Shown here in pieces: positions 10,813-21,880 of a stretch of 64,000 bases of DNA. The translations under genes were made by a program, and so were the position numbers. Source of the DNA: Sipunculus nudus (lineage: Eukaryota > Annelida > Sipuncula > Golfingiida > Sipunculidae); NCBI GenBank assembly GCA_026874595.1, contig CM049310.1:46351058-46415057 (forward strand), written 5' to 3'. The notes below the pieces were generated by a model. That model had not been told where the DNA came from. It saw only the letters and a program-made list of their open reading frames with translations, and made no database searches. How positions within the stretch are numbered: the first letter of the stretch is position 1; each line of letters begins with the position of its first letter.

Positions 10813-11427
10813 AATGTCCAAAGCCAAAGCCATTTTGTACGTTTTGTCACTCGATATAACAGATAAGAGATATATATCGAGTTATAATAATATCAATTGA
10901 CATGATTTTTTTGGCATCTTTGCAGTTATTATTTTAATCATTATGTAAGATTTCTTGTTTAGTTCCTTTGTATACATTTTTGCTGTATAGATTGTATATA
11001 TATTCATATGAAAATATAAATCGTGCGATATTTTTCTTAAAATATTACATGTAATCCTTTTCATGTATATGTGACCTACATAATTATTTATTTTCCGCCT
11101 ATTTGTGTAACAGGATTACTGTTTAAGTTTAACTGTTATACGTTTAGCAATGTATATTTTATAACTTAGGTCTGGCCAAATTAAATAACTACTTTTGATA
11201 GGTGTCATTTAATTCGGTGGAATCAAGGGTTTACAATGTATATAATCATATGTGTTAAGAACGCTGTTAATTCTGTAGTTATATTATTGTTTGTAACATC
11301 TGTCGTAACATTGTTGTCATGACAAAACCAGTACGTCTATAAATGAAACGTAACAAGCAAGATGACAAGTATCTAGGCACACAGGACTGTCTGAACTGAT
11401 GGTCCTGTGGCTGACACCCGGATGTGC
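10813..11427. other. GPCR 3' flank
   Basis: AT-rich, non-coding. I find no canonical AATAAA in the first 500 bp. ATTAAA near 11181 is the best polyadenylation candidate. Confidence 0.45.
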
Positions 11428-11620
11428 AGAAGAGGATCCAGGAGGAGAAGGGGGATCAGGACTTTTTTCAGCCGCCGCAACTTTTTTTAAGGGTTTTTGC
11501 GGCCTATCCCCCCCCCCCCCCACCCATCCCCCACCTTCCCGGCCTGGGGAACTTTTTTTTTATTGTCATAAGTTCTCCTGGGTATGACCCCCCTTTTCCT
11601 AAATCCTGGATCCGCCCCTG
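11428..11620 (-). mobile_element. GGATCCAGG-family MITE
   Basis: It begins GAGGATCCAGG and ends AAATCCTGGATCCGCCCCTG, inverted termini of a short non-coding family also seen near 21725, 45105 and 47612. The interior has runs of C and G and a GGGTTT..GCGGCC core. The long C run (near 11510-11521) makes frames across it unreliable. Confidence 0.7.
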
Positions 11621-11902
11621 TTATGCGTACTGATAAGGATTTTCATTTCATTTTTGTTTACAATACCATTTTATGTGACGTGGCATGTCAACAGTGGTTC
11701 CTAGTGCCAATGCTGTGATTCACAAATGTGCATTCCCAAGAGACTGTAGAATACAAATATACAAACAACTGATAGTTTTTTTTGTCAAATGTGAGTTGTG
11801 TTCGTCAGATTATCTGCGGCTGACTTTTGTCATCTACTCGTATATGATGGTGATTTTGTGTTTTATTGGCTCGCCTGGCAACTTGATTTCATGAGCATTA
11901 TT

Positions 11903-11925
11903 GCCTCCGCCAGAAGGGTATGCGT

Positions 11926-11987
<62 letters not shown>

Positions 11988-12320
11988 TTGTGTGTGTGTA
12001 AGGAATGGGTTGAGTGTATGTGTTTATGTGTGTGTTCATGTGTTTGTTCACGGCATAGCTCACGCAATCAGGAACGGAATCTCATGACATTTTCAGGGTA
12101 TTTAGGGAATGGCAAATGAAAATGCGTTCAGATTTTGGAGTGGATCTGGAACTTGATCCGGATTCAGAAGCGTCATCAAGGAATATTCACCAATGTACAG
12201 TCACTTATGCACGAATGTACCTGGGAATATTGGCCGAATATTGAATACACACACGGGTTTGGGAGCATCCAAGAATAGGTAACCCCCCCCCCTTTCATAG
12301 AATACAGATTTCTAGTTTGG
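11903..12320 (+). mobile_element. CCTCCGCCA-family MITE with expanded microsatellite
   Basis: The left terminus GCCTCCGCCAGAAGGG is intact. The usual GT-rich segment has expanded to (TG)n at 11929-11962 followed by (GA)n to 11987. The core then follows: TTCACGGCATAGCTCACGC, GAACGGAATCTCATGAC, GATCCGGATTCAG, ATTCACCAATGTACAGTCAC, ACCTGGGAATATTGGCCGAA. The right terminal repeat is missing beyond a C run. Confidence 0.82.
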
Positions 12321-13308
12321 TATATTTTAAATAACGCCGTATCAAATACATCTTCACATTTATTATGAACTGGAAAATGGGGACCCGTTGGGTCCCGTTG
12401 CAGAGGAAGGGTATATTGCCGCGTAGTGTTTCCCCATATCCGTAAGGTAGCGAAATCCCCAGACCCGTAAGGTAGCGACATCTGGTGGTCGATACGGAAC
12501 CAATTATTTATGTCTTTGTGGTTATGGGACATGGTGATGGTCAGCAATGGCGAAGTTCGACAGCGGTGTGATGCTGTGCGACAGACGTGTGATGTTGCCG
12601 TAATTTCAAATGTGTGCAAGTTGGAGGGCCAAATTGGCATGCATTTTGTAAATTAGGGCATCTGACGCTGATAGCAAAACTGGCCCACTGTCATATAATA
12701 TGTCGCATATTTTCATCTTAGGTTTCCGGCAAGGATTTTTTTCCCATGCGGTTCACTGTATGATATAAAGGTAACTTGTGCTAGAATTCTCCAGAAAACC
12801 CTCCTCCCCTATTAAAAGTCAGCAAAGAATGGCAAAAAGTGTCATTCAACAGATCACCCAAAGAAATACGTTTTTCAAAAAGACGTGAGGCACATATAGG
12901 GTCTATGAATTATGAATGAGATTTTTTTATGATAAACAACATGAGTATGACATCATAATTACTGGAGTGATGAAAATACTATATATATGAAGATTGCATA
13001 TAGAAGCCACCTACTGTGAAAATAATTTGAAGAAATGATAGTTGTCGACAGTCGGTTGAGGGTAATCTTAGGCAGGATTACAGAAACATGTATGTCGGTG
13101 AAGGCTCATGCTTGCGAAAATATAGCTGCCAAAGTGAAATAATAGGCTCAGGTGAAAAGATTCCAACAGGATTAAATATTTGCCCTGATCTTTCATGATT
13201 GACCTGGAATAAGCAGGTCTGGTCAAAAACTGAAAACGCTCCAAGATAAAAGCAGGTTCACATCTTCCGGTTGTAGTCATTTGCAAAGAAATAAATTTGC
13301 TCTGTCTC
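12321..13308. other. intergenic
   Basis: No supported gene. CCGTAAGGTAGCGA occurs twice near 12440-12480 as a short local duplication. The stretch ends at the Harbinger insertion site. Confidence 0.45.
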
Positions 13309-13329
13309 TAATGCTACGGTCACAAATCA

Positions 13330-13640
13330 CTAAATGCCGCCTGCCGGCGTGGTAACTGCCAGTTTTCACTAAAATTCGTCAGGTGGCAGCTCGGTGGCAG
13401 GCACAATCGGCAGGCGGCAGTCGGCATTTTAGGCGCCGCTAGGACGCCGCTGAAATTTTAAAAAAAGTTAAAATTCTGTCTGCCACCGGCCGATTTTTTC
13501 CAATTATGCCAGTCGTCAGGTCGCCGGCCGGGCGCATTTCGAAGTCGCGCGGGGGCTATTAAGCGGCAGGCCGGCAGCAGAGCGATTTTTTTTCGGGCGT
13601 GGGGCTCGAGGTCCTTCAAACTTCGGCCGGCGATCGGTAT
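13330..13640. repeat. left subterminal GGCAG/GCCGG motif cluster
   Basis: Many copies of short words of the type GCCGCCTGCCG, GGTGGCAG, CGGCAGGCGGCAG, GCCACCGGCC and GCCGGCCGGG in both orientations. Similar clusters lie at 18370-18740. In PIF/Harbinger elements such subterminal repeats are where transposase and its Myb-like partner bind, and that role here is inferred. Confidence 0.65.
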
Positions 13641-13859
13641 GATCTAACTGACACTCTCTAGCATCCGACCTGCTGCCGTTATGCTACCGACATGCCACCG
13701 TACGATTTCAAAATATCTGCCGGCGGCAGGGCGGAGATTGAAAGGCAGCTGGGAGGCGGCTGTCGGTGTAAGTGGGTGGCAGGACGGCGATCTGCCGAGT
13801 GCAGACTCCCGGACCCCTGAATATTAATCCGAGGCCATCCACCATACAACATACTCGTC

Positions 13860-15179
13860 ATGGCCATTCTAATAGCACCAGAGCGACTCAGAGACTTGCA
13901 TATCGCAGAATTGAGATGGCGGCTGAGAAAGATTGACAGAAGACAGTTGCTGGTGACTTCCCTGCTGCTTGAAGAAGACCAGCGTGCTCAACAGAAGCGA
14001 AGAAGACGGACTTGTTGGGTGCGGCCATGGTTGCAGCGAAGAGTGCTACTCGGCCAGTACGACACCCTTATGGACGAGCTGCGGATGGAAGACCGTGGGG
14101 GCTTTAAATCCTTCCTACGGATGGATTTCGACATCTTCCTTCATATACTGGGGAGAGTGGCGCCCCGCATCACGAAGTGTCAGAAGAACCGAGCGCCACT
14201 AAGCCCGGGTATCAAACTTGCCATCACCCTGAGATTCCTGGCAACAGGAATCTCATACCGAGCGCTGGGGTTCAACTTTCGGGTGGCACACAACACCATA
14301 TCGCTGTTTGTGCCGGAGGTGTGCCAGGCCATAACTGAAGAGTTCAGAGAAGAACAGTGGACCACCCCCAGCACCGAAGAAGAATGGGAGGAAGTTGCCG
14401 AGAAGTTCAGCACCAGATGGAACTTCCACCATGCCTGCGGGGCTTTGGACGGGAAACACATCCGCATCCAGAAGCCAAGGAAGTCGGGCAGTCTCTATTA
14501 CAACTACAAGGGATTCTTTTCGATCGTGCTGCTGGGCCTTGTTGAAGCCGAGTACAAGTTCCTCTGGGTCAGCGTGGGGTTCCCTGGATCGTACTCAGAC
14601 TGTGGTGTCTTCAATAGGTCTCTATTAGAGCCTGGACTTCGACTGGACACCCTCGCCTTCCCCAGGCCGAGCCCCCTGCCCCACGACGACAGAGACATCC
14701 CCTATTTCCTCGTCGGTGACGACGCATTCCCCCTTCGGACGTTTATGATGAAGCCATATCCGGACAGATTACTGGATCACGACCAACGCATCTTCAACTA
14801 CCGGTGTTCACGGGCCAGACGCGTGGTTGAAAACGCTTTCGGCATTCTGGCTGCCCGGTTTAGATGTCTTCACTCATGCCTGTGGGTTGAACCACAAGTC
14901 GCTGCGTGGATGACAAAGGCCTGTGTGACCCTCCATAATGTGATGCGTGACCTGTGCCCTGCCATCGCTGCAAACGAAGTGGACGTTGAGCTGGAAAACG
15001 GGGACATAATACCAGGGGCATGGAGAGATGCTGGAGTTTTGGAGGAGATTCGTACAGAGGGACGTGGGCCACGACAGACTGTACAGGGAAAAGAACTGCG
15101 CGCATACCTCAAGGCCTATTACAACAGTGACGTTGGCAATGTGCCATGGCAGGAGGCAGCCATCGCACCACGTGAATGA
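13860..15179 (+). CDS. PIF/Harbinger DDE transposase
   Basis: A 439-residue, single-exon nuclease/integrase that would cut and paste the surrounding element. The N-terminus is basic (residues 40-62). A helix-turn-helix-like segment near 110-150 (LSPGIKLAITLRFLATG, YRALGFNFRVAHNTIS) precedes the DDE domain. Catalytic acidic residues appear as Asp197 in ALDGKH, Asp247 in GSYSDCGVF and Glu324 in RVVENAFGIL, with the family's VGDDAF block at 285-290. The length is usual for the family. No stop, frameshift or missing catalytic residue is seen, so the protein looks functional. The ATG is the first in frame after the GC-rich subterminal zone. Antisense frames of 60-100 codons are shadows. Confidence 0.95.
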   Translation: MAILIAPERLRDLHIAELRWRLRKIDRRQLLVTSLLLEEDQRAQQKRRRRTCWVRPWLQRRVLLGQYDTLMDELRMEDRGGFKSFLRMDFDIFLHILGRVAPRITKCQKNRAPLSPGIKLAITLRFLATGISYRALGFNFRVAHNTISLFVPEVCQAITEEFREEQWTTPSTEEEWEEVAEKFSTRWNFHHACGALDGKHIRIQKPRKSGSLYYNYKGFFSIVLLGLVEAEYKFLWVSVGFPGSYSDCGVFNRSLLEPGLRLDTLAFPRPSPLPHDDRDIPYFLVGDDAFPLRTFMMKPYPDRLLDHDQRIFNYRCSRARRVVENAFGILAARFRCLHSCLWVEPQVAAWMTKACVTLHNVMRDLCPAIAANEVDVELENGDIIPGAWRDAGVLEEIRTEGRGPRQTVQGKELRAYLKAYYNSDVGNVPWQEAAIAPRE

Positions 15180-15649
15180 CAATTGGTTTTAGTGTTTTAT
15201 TGACTCTATCATTTGTATCCATACCTTATTTTAACATCTATCTATAATGCTGCTATTGTTGTGTGAGTAATAGTAAAATTTGTCGACATATCTTGTAACA
15301 TTGTAAAAAAGATAAAGGAATTATTATGGTAAATCTATTGCTAAAAAATAACAGATTGAACACCGACGACCATATGTAACCGCCGTTTTAAATATAATGA
15401 AAGAAACAATACAGAAATATTCTCGGACCAGATCATGTTTATTATTGGCCACAAACATAGCAGGCAATGCAATAAAACATATTAAAACTATAAACTTTTA
15501 ACAGTTCAGCACAGTTCCAACACAGTTCCAGCACTGTTCAATCACAAACCCACACATAAGTTACACATAAAACTCTACAGTCTCGTACAATAATCCTAAG
15601 GCACACATAATAATCCAAAGACACACATTATACATTATACTCCAGGGTC
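15180..15649. terminator. convergent 3' region with facing poly(A) signals
   Basis: The two transposon genes converge here. AATAAA on the plus strand occurs near 15470 for the transposase. Its complement TTTATT near 15195 and 15439 can serve the minus-strand partner. The 3' UTRs would therefore overlap. Confidence 0.5.
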
Positions 15650-18298
15650 CTAGTTGTTGCTATCTAACAGTTCCAAGCTGGAATCCTGCTTCCCAGAGGA
15701 TAAGCCGAGGGAAATGCTGAGCGACGAGCCAGGATCTGCGGACTGCTGCGATGACTGTGACTGGGCCGATGACGACTGTGACGAAGGCTGGTACTGTGAT
15801 GTCAGTACCGGGCTGAGCGTGCTGGCGGTCGGTCCCATAGTTGCATTGAAGGCCTGTTGCATGACGTTGGATGACGGCGGGGCGGACTTGGGCCTGAAGT
15901 TACCAGATGAGGTGCCCATCTCACCTAAGGTAAAAGTCTGGAAAATACAGATGTTAAATGGTTAAACATAGATGAGGGCTCGGTAGTCGCGGAGTTATAG
16001 TATCAGACTCTCAATCCCAAGGCTGCTCTGCGCTGGGGTTCGAATCCCGTCACTCCCCAAGTGACGGTGTTTGGATTTCTCGGGAGGGAAAGCTGCCAGC
16101 TGGCTTGCCGCTGCTCGGTGGTTCTACTTGGGTTCTAACTGTGACAGACATCTCTGGGAAAAACAATATGTCTCCCCAGTTTAAATGAAATGAAATGGTG
16201 GTTAACGTCCTATCAGCACGATTTTGGCCATATCAGGACATCCCCCGCCGCCCTTGATAAATGAAGGATAATGTTGGGAGAGATATACACCCGAAAAGCT
16301 CGAACAAATTGGGTTCAAACTAATACCGGGAGTGATCTCCAGCTTTGTAGTAAGGCTCGCTAACCACTCGCCACGGCAGGGTCCTCCCCATTTTAACAAT
16401 TGGGGAGACATAGTTATGTCGAAGTATCATATGACAGTAAAATCAGCAAATAGATACTTACAGGATAGCCCTGTACGTCCTGGGTGGGTGTGTACGACCG
16501 GGGAAGCTGCAGATGCTGCTGCTGCGGCGGCTGGGCTGACACTGCCCAGGCCACTGGTTGCTAGGTCTGGGGCGGCAGGGGCTGGCACATTGACTGTTGC
16601 TGGGGCTGCTGCTGGGAAGACTGCTGGAGGTATCGCATGGACACTGTAAATGTCTCGTGCTGAAACTCCCTGAACCGCTCTTGAGGGACGTCCTGGCAAA
16701 CAGAGGCAAACCACGCAGCCCAAGCCTGCCTGGCATCTGGCGTCTTCCCCAAGTTTTGCACCTGTAAACAACAATGTATGTGAAGTTGGTAGATAGAGAA
16801 GTAAGAGCAGTAATTAATGCCATTACTGCTTTACTGCTTACTTCACATGGGCAGTAGATAAAGATGTTAAGTTACCAGGAACGACATCAGAGCAGTAAAA
16901 CAGTACAACGGTGTGTTTTAAAAATAATGAAAAAAATGTAGGAAACTTGATTAACTGGTCTGGGCGAATAACGTAGAAATGATGTCAATGTTATTTATCC
17001 CAGGAAAATTTATTTATATGGCTTTAAAATCATCGAAATAATATTGGATTTAAAGTGAAGACTGGTATGAAATAACCAACAATAAGATCGCACTTGTATA
17101 ACAGCATAAACGTTAAGAATGTCAAAGTGAACATTGAGTAAACTCTGAATCCACAATAAATCCGTCACCAGACAAACAATGGAACTCACCGTTTTTCTCA
17201 GGTCGTCCTCCTGAGCTCTGTCAGCTAGCAAAACCTCCTTCCACACCGATACAAGGTCCGACGACCCCTTGGGTTTCTTTCCTTGCTGCTTCCGCATGTT
17301 AAACGGACGGCCTTTGTTGAGGTAGAGGGTGTCACTAGGGTGTCGTCTGGGTTGGGAATGTCGTCGTCGACCTCGTCGTCGTCCGGTTGTGTAGGCATCT
17401 GGAAACACAAGCACAAAATTTGTTATCAGTGTTTAACGGCCTACCAATAACTAGGTCATATAAGTAAAATAGGTAAACAATACCAAAACCGGCAAGACAG
17501 TGCCAAACTGGCGCAAAATGCAAAAGAAGAAAGTATTCAAGGCAAAAAATGAAACGGTCTCACAAAGGCCGAGCACCGCCCCTCGCTTGCATCTCTCCCA
17601 TGCAAGCTAAGCAAATGATCCAGCGGTATGTGGCATCCCTTGCAGGCAAGAGAGAATGACGAACCCCACTTCCCACTGCTAGAAGAAAGAAAACATCATC
17701 TGCCCAACACCTGTCACCTTGGTAACAGGTTTTATCAATGTGAAGAATTTAACTCCAGTAATTAATTTGCAAACTTGTCCTGGCTAATCCTTACCCGTCC
17801 AAGCTCTGTGTCTTGGTTGCTGCAGGCTCCGTTGCGGCTGTACGGCTCGAGGAACTGGAAGGCCCTCAGCTTCCACTGTTGTTTCTGCGTCAATTTCTTG
17901 GCCCCAGATCCGCTTTTCCCTTTCTTGAGTTGAGCTTTAATCTTGCCGTAATCGGTCCGCAAGCTTTTGAACCTATTCCATATCTTGTCTCCCGTCCAGC
18001 CTTGGCCAAGCGTCGAAGCAAATTCGGCCAGGGTGTTGTCCCTCCTCTTTTTGTCTTTATAGGACTCGTGCGTCAGGTCATAGTAGAAACTGTTCTGTTC
18101 GAAGAACTCACATATCTTCTCGTCGATATGTTGGGCTCCCTTGGTTTCCTCTTCAGAATCCTCCTTCACATCGTGAGTAGGCACGGGCTCACTCTCGTCG
18201 TCGCTGCTGCTGCTGCTGGGTTCTCGCTGGGGCTGGGGCTCTGGTCTCTTGCGCTTTGGGGCTGGCGCCTTGTCCTTTCCCTTGCCTTTAGGGGGCAT
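15650..18298 (-). pseudogene. Harbinger Myb/MADF-like partner protein, broken
   Basis: Four exons, all joining in phase 0: 17795-18298, 17190-17398, 16462-16761, 15650-15937, with donors gtaagg, gtgagt, gtaagt and good acceptors. Exon 1 encodes a Lys/Pro/Glu-rich leader with an acidic Ser/Asp stretch, then a trihelix/MADF-like DNA-binding domain (residues ~60-150: ICEFFEQNSFYYD, GWTGDKIWNRFKSLRTDYGKIK). Exon 2 continues with an acidic DDDEVDDD segment and a basic KQQGKKPKG segment. Exon 3 has the WAAWFASVCQDVP region and Gln-rich tails, and exon 4 a Ser/Gln-rich C-terminus. Exon 2 is 209 bp: its first half reads in one frame and its second half in another, so one base is lost or two gained. 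Exon 3 has an internal TAG in a Gln-rich run near 16560. Such partners normally carry the transposase to the nucleus and to DNA. Confidence 0.8.
15965..16440 (+). mobile_element. tRNA-derived SINE inside intron 3
   Basis: A class II tRNA-like head (GGCTCGGTAGTCGCGG, ATCAGACTCTCAATCCC, B-box GGTTCGAATCC near 16037) is followed by a body containing AAATGAAATGGTGGTTAACG and CGCTAACCACTCGCCACGG, the kind of conserved domain seen in marine-invertebrate SINEs. It fills nearly all of the 524-bp intron between exons 3 and 4 of the partner gene, so its insertion may be neutral to splicing. Family name not assigned. Confidence 0.72.
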
Positions 18299-18369
18299 CT
18301 TGCTGGAAGGAAATGGTCGATAATAATGGTTGATGGTACACTTTGTAGTGATACGAGAGCAATCTAGGT

Positions 18370-18740
18370 TTATATATCCAACCGGTAACCAGACTGCCGC
18401 TGTCAGATTATCGGGCGGGCGCCGGCCGGTGGCAGTTAGAACGCCCGATTGTTGGCCGGTGGCAGGTGTAAATGGCCGGTGTCCGCCAGGTCACCGGGAG
18501 TTGGCAGGTAAAATCTGACGGCTGCCGGCCTGTCGCCTTACTGCCACCGGCCAACACCCTGATGACGTCACACACCCCCTCGAACTTAGACACTGCCTTG
18601 GGCCGCCCGGAGCCCGTCAGGCGGCCTTTTACTGGCAGTTATTTATGACCACTCGCACCGATTTGCAAAAAATCGGCCGGCGGCATGTAACTTTAAGAAT
18701 CCGCCGATGTCTAAAAATCGGCAGGCGGTAGTTTCACATT
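18370..18740. repeat. right subterminal GGCAG/GCCGG motif cluster
   Basis: Repeated GCCGGCCGGTGGCAG, TTGGCCGGTGGCAGGT, GGCTGCCGGCC, ACTGCCACCGGCC and GGCAGGCGGTAG words mirror the left subterminal cluster of the Harbinger element. Confidence 0.65.
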
Positions 18741-18755
18741 GTGACCGTAGCATAA

Positions 18756-19597
18756 GCAAATTGACACAAAAAGTTATGTGCGTATTTTGCTGAAAATGTG
18801 TAGAGGGTTAGGGTAAAGCAGCATGAACAATCCATTAAATTATGGAGGTAATCAGAAACCCCATAATATGTATTTCGTGATACCATTGTGACAAAGGGCG
18901 ACTTCTTTGTCCCCGTGTAGAAGCAGCTAGCCTATATTCGTATGTATTTGTTCTGCTACTCGCCAGGTGAAACCAGTTACTGAAACGTGCCAGGGTTTAT
19001 ACATGAAGGAGTACACGTGAGCACATGACTGATAAGAAGATTCTGGCAAAGGTTTGTAGGCTCTGACTGCAGAATCTGCTTCTAAATGGAATGCCTATCA
19101 GATGTATTGGTAATATCTCTTTAGCGTCCCTGGAGATTGCGCATCCTTAAAGAAAATATGTGTGCCCCCCCCCCGAACAGTCGTTCAGTTGTTGGACTTT
19201 CTTTTGAACACCCTTTTTTTCCAAACAACCCATAAATCTTCCGAGCTAATGAGACCATGGTTATCATGAAACCAAATACTTATTAATGCATAGATAATAA
19301 CAGTGAACTCGAAATAAAGAAAAATAAACGTGACATGCGTAGAGGACCTTAAAGCATAAAAGAAATAGGGGCACCTGTTGGGGTAATATTAAAATTATTA
19401 ATTATTCAACTTAATAGAAAATAATGCCGCAAAAGAAAACACTTGTCCGAGAAGAGGACACCGGCGATACGTGTGGCGAATTTGGAAAGTCAAATCAGAG
19501 CTGAAACAGGTAAACCATTGTCTAGAAAAAAAACCACTGCGTATTACTTATATAGATAGTGCTGAAACTTGGACTCTTTTTATTATTTCAGTATATA

Positions 19598-19656
<59 letters not shown>

Positions 19657-21613
19657 GCATGTGTAGCATTTCCCAAGCAGCAATATCTGCAACCGACTCC
19701 ATTCTCCCGCTTTATCTCTCCCCCCCCCCCCTCTGCCCCGCTTCCGTTAATCCTTGCTACGCCCCTGAAATAATTCAGCTATATCAGCTCAGTAAATGTT
19801 GTTCCGCCTCGGTAAATGTAAATACTAACACCACAGAGATGAAGTATTTTTGTAATAAATGTCGTTTTGTGCTTAGTTGACTATATATAGTTGATCGAGT
19901 TGTAATATTTTATATCGTGATATTTCATTTTTAAATTCCATTTTACACGCATTTAATTCGATCAATGAATAGGTTAATCAATTGATTGTTCGGGTCAATA
20001 ATCAGTTGATAGTATAATTAAATAAATAACATTAATTTTTACGTTTAAAGAATAGTTCTACAGAATGATGTATAACTGATGTAACATGTGTGCGTGTTGG
20101 TTGAATACCAAAAATTTGTGGCGTGCCTTGGGGGCGTCAGTTTAGATAGTTATTAGATGTTTTAATTCTCCATGACACGCCCCTATGTTATTAAATATAA
20201 TACCTCAGTTTGGAGAGCCTACATCCTATTCCAGAGACGACAAAGTTTACGTTCGTTGTACAGCAGACGGGGTGCCACCGTTCATATTGTACCTGTCCGC
20301 AATAGTAAACAATATATTCTATGCTGCCGAAATATCCCTTTCAAAGCCGCGGCCTTTTCCCTATAGAATTACCGAATAAGCGGACTTAATATTGATCACA
20401 ACTGCCACGCACCGTGTCACCGGTGTTACCCGCTACTCAAAACAAATCCACGTAGAATAATTTCTAATACACCGCGCGACCATGACACGGCTTGTATATG
20501 TAAATTAAGACTGCCTTGTATACAACGTTTACTAGATCAAGGAGCTAGAAGAATTGTAATTGCGGATTTCTGCACGCATCAAAAGCCGGGTCAATGCCTG
20601 AATTACGCTACGCCTTATCAAGGAGAACTATTAACTCTCTCAGAAAAGAAGTATTCGAATTTTCAAACGGCTACAGTTATTTTCCTAGGCGGATAACAGT
20701 GGCGTCAATTTGTCTGCAACTCTTTTCAAATACACACACGCACACACACACATATATATATATAATTATCTGTGTGACTCATTTCAAATATATAACATAT
20801 TACAAATTATAGGTTGAGATATATAATATTTCATATTAAATTCAGAAATTGTAACTAAAGTCTATATATAATTCTCATTATTTATATATTTTATTTCCAT
20901 AAATAAATATTATTATCTAAATATCAGGAGGGGGTGATTACATTGACCATCCCCCCTTGCTGAAAAGTGTGTGTGGGGGGGGGCCAATTTTATTTCTTCA
21001 AGTTCTTTAATTTTAAAACCGTTTTAGGTCCTGAAGAAAACCAAGATCGCCATCGTTTCGGATGTTCTGGAGCCGCGCTGGAACGTGCGTCTTGGATACT
21101 AAAGCCTATGGCTTGGAGTGGCATCTACACAGATTATAGCATTCGGCTATCTCGGCCCTATCTATTCATAATTTCTACTCTAAACAAATCCTCTTCATAC
21201 AAAATTAGATTGAAAAACCCATAGCTATCCACTTTAACCTTGCTGAGGGAGCTGGCCGAGCCCCCCGTTCCGGTCGCGTCAACAGTTCAGCTCGTGCACC
21301 GTCATCCCCTGTTTTTAGCTTAACCTTAAACCGTTTTCAAATAACAATATGTGACACCACCCATTATATCGTGACAAGTACAGTAAGCTCCTTTCTATAT
21401 TTATATCATGTATAGGGTTGGAAAGGTATTGTCGTTAATACCGTAATTATACAGATCAGTTTACCTCGCCATGTTACATATTTGCCAGGTGAGAGGGTGT
21501 GGTACTGCTCGTGGATTATTGTACAAGGATAAATGGATATGGCACCAAAGTCCGTATTAGACAAGTTATTCCTCCATGAAAGGGCCAAACCCCCTATACA
21601 AAAATGGCCGATT

Positions 21614-21616
<3 letters not shown>
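18756..21616. other. gene-poor stretch with (TA)n
   Basis: No supported gene. It contains a (TA)n microsatellite at 19591-19655, a GCCCCGC/CTACGCCCCTG scrap near 19735-19770 resembling a GGATCCAGG-family MITE end, (CA)n and (TA)n near 20730-20765, and AT-rich filler. Confidence 0.5.

Positions 21617-21661
<45 letters not shown>
21617..21661. repeat. (GA)n microsatellite
   Basis: About 22 uninterrupted GA dinucleotides. Confidence 0.95.
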
Positions 21662-21664
<3 letters not shown>

Positions 21665-21724
21665 GTAAACATTGGCAAAACTTTATAACAATGCCTTTCC
21701 CTTTACGGTTGATCATAGCATTGA

Positions 21725-21880
21725 TTTCAGGAGCGGAGGGGTCCAGCCCAGGAGGACTAGTGACAAAACCTAGGTCACCAGGTCTGGAAAAGCAGTGGGG
21801 GGTTCCAGGCCGCAAAAATGGTTTTAAACCCTTAAAACGGTTGCGGCGGTTCAAAAAAAGGGGGGGAGGGACAAAAAGAG
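21725..21880 (+). mobile_element. GGATCCAGG-family MITE, degraded
   Basis: GGAGCGGAGGGGTCCAGCCC, GGGGGGTTCCAGGCCGCAAAAA, TTTAAACCCTTAAAACGGTTGCGGCGG and a G run match the internal order of the copies at 11428 and 47612. The right terminus is absent. Confidence 0.55.

Larger units (their letters stand above)
13312..18752. mobile_element. PIF/Harbinger transposon, complete, 5.4 kb
   Basis: Terminal inverted repeats start TGCTACGGTCACA at 13312 and mirror at 18752 (TGTGACCGTAGCA), with a weaker inverted match further in (GCCGCCTGCCG against CGGCAGGCGG). The flanking TAA duplication (13309-13311 and 18753-18755) fits the TWA target of PIF/Harbinger. It contains the two convergent genes typical of the superfamily: a DDE transposase and a Myb/MADF-like protein. 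GC-rich subterminal regions carry many short GGCAG/GCCGG words. It probably cannot move alone because the second gene is broken. Confidence 0.93.

Noticed and set aside
11399-11633. Pro/Gly-rich frames on both strands
   Set aside because: They cross a MITE with C and G homopolymers.
12176-12640. 154-codon minus-strand frame
   Set aside because: It partly overlaps a MITE and a C run; the rest has no recognisable domain or coding bias.
14180-15182. Several minus-strand frames of 60-100 codons
   Set aside because: They are shadows of the transposase, whose sense frame has catalytic residues and full length.
15654-15965. 103-codon plus-strand frame rich in Asp, Cys and Ala
   Set aside because: It is antisense to exon 4 of the partner gene.
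15970-16058. Possible functional tRNA gene
   Set aside because: The B-box is good, but the acceptor stem does not pair convincingly and the sequence continues into a SINE body.
17813-18367. 184-codon plus-strand frame
   Set aside because: It is antisense to exon 1 of the Harbinger partner gene, whose minus-strand reading has domain structure and splice sites.
19471-19880. Two ~100-codon frames with Ile/Tyr runs
   Set aside because: They are translated from the (TA)n microsatellite.
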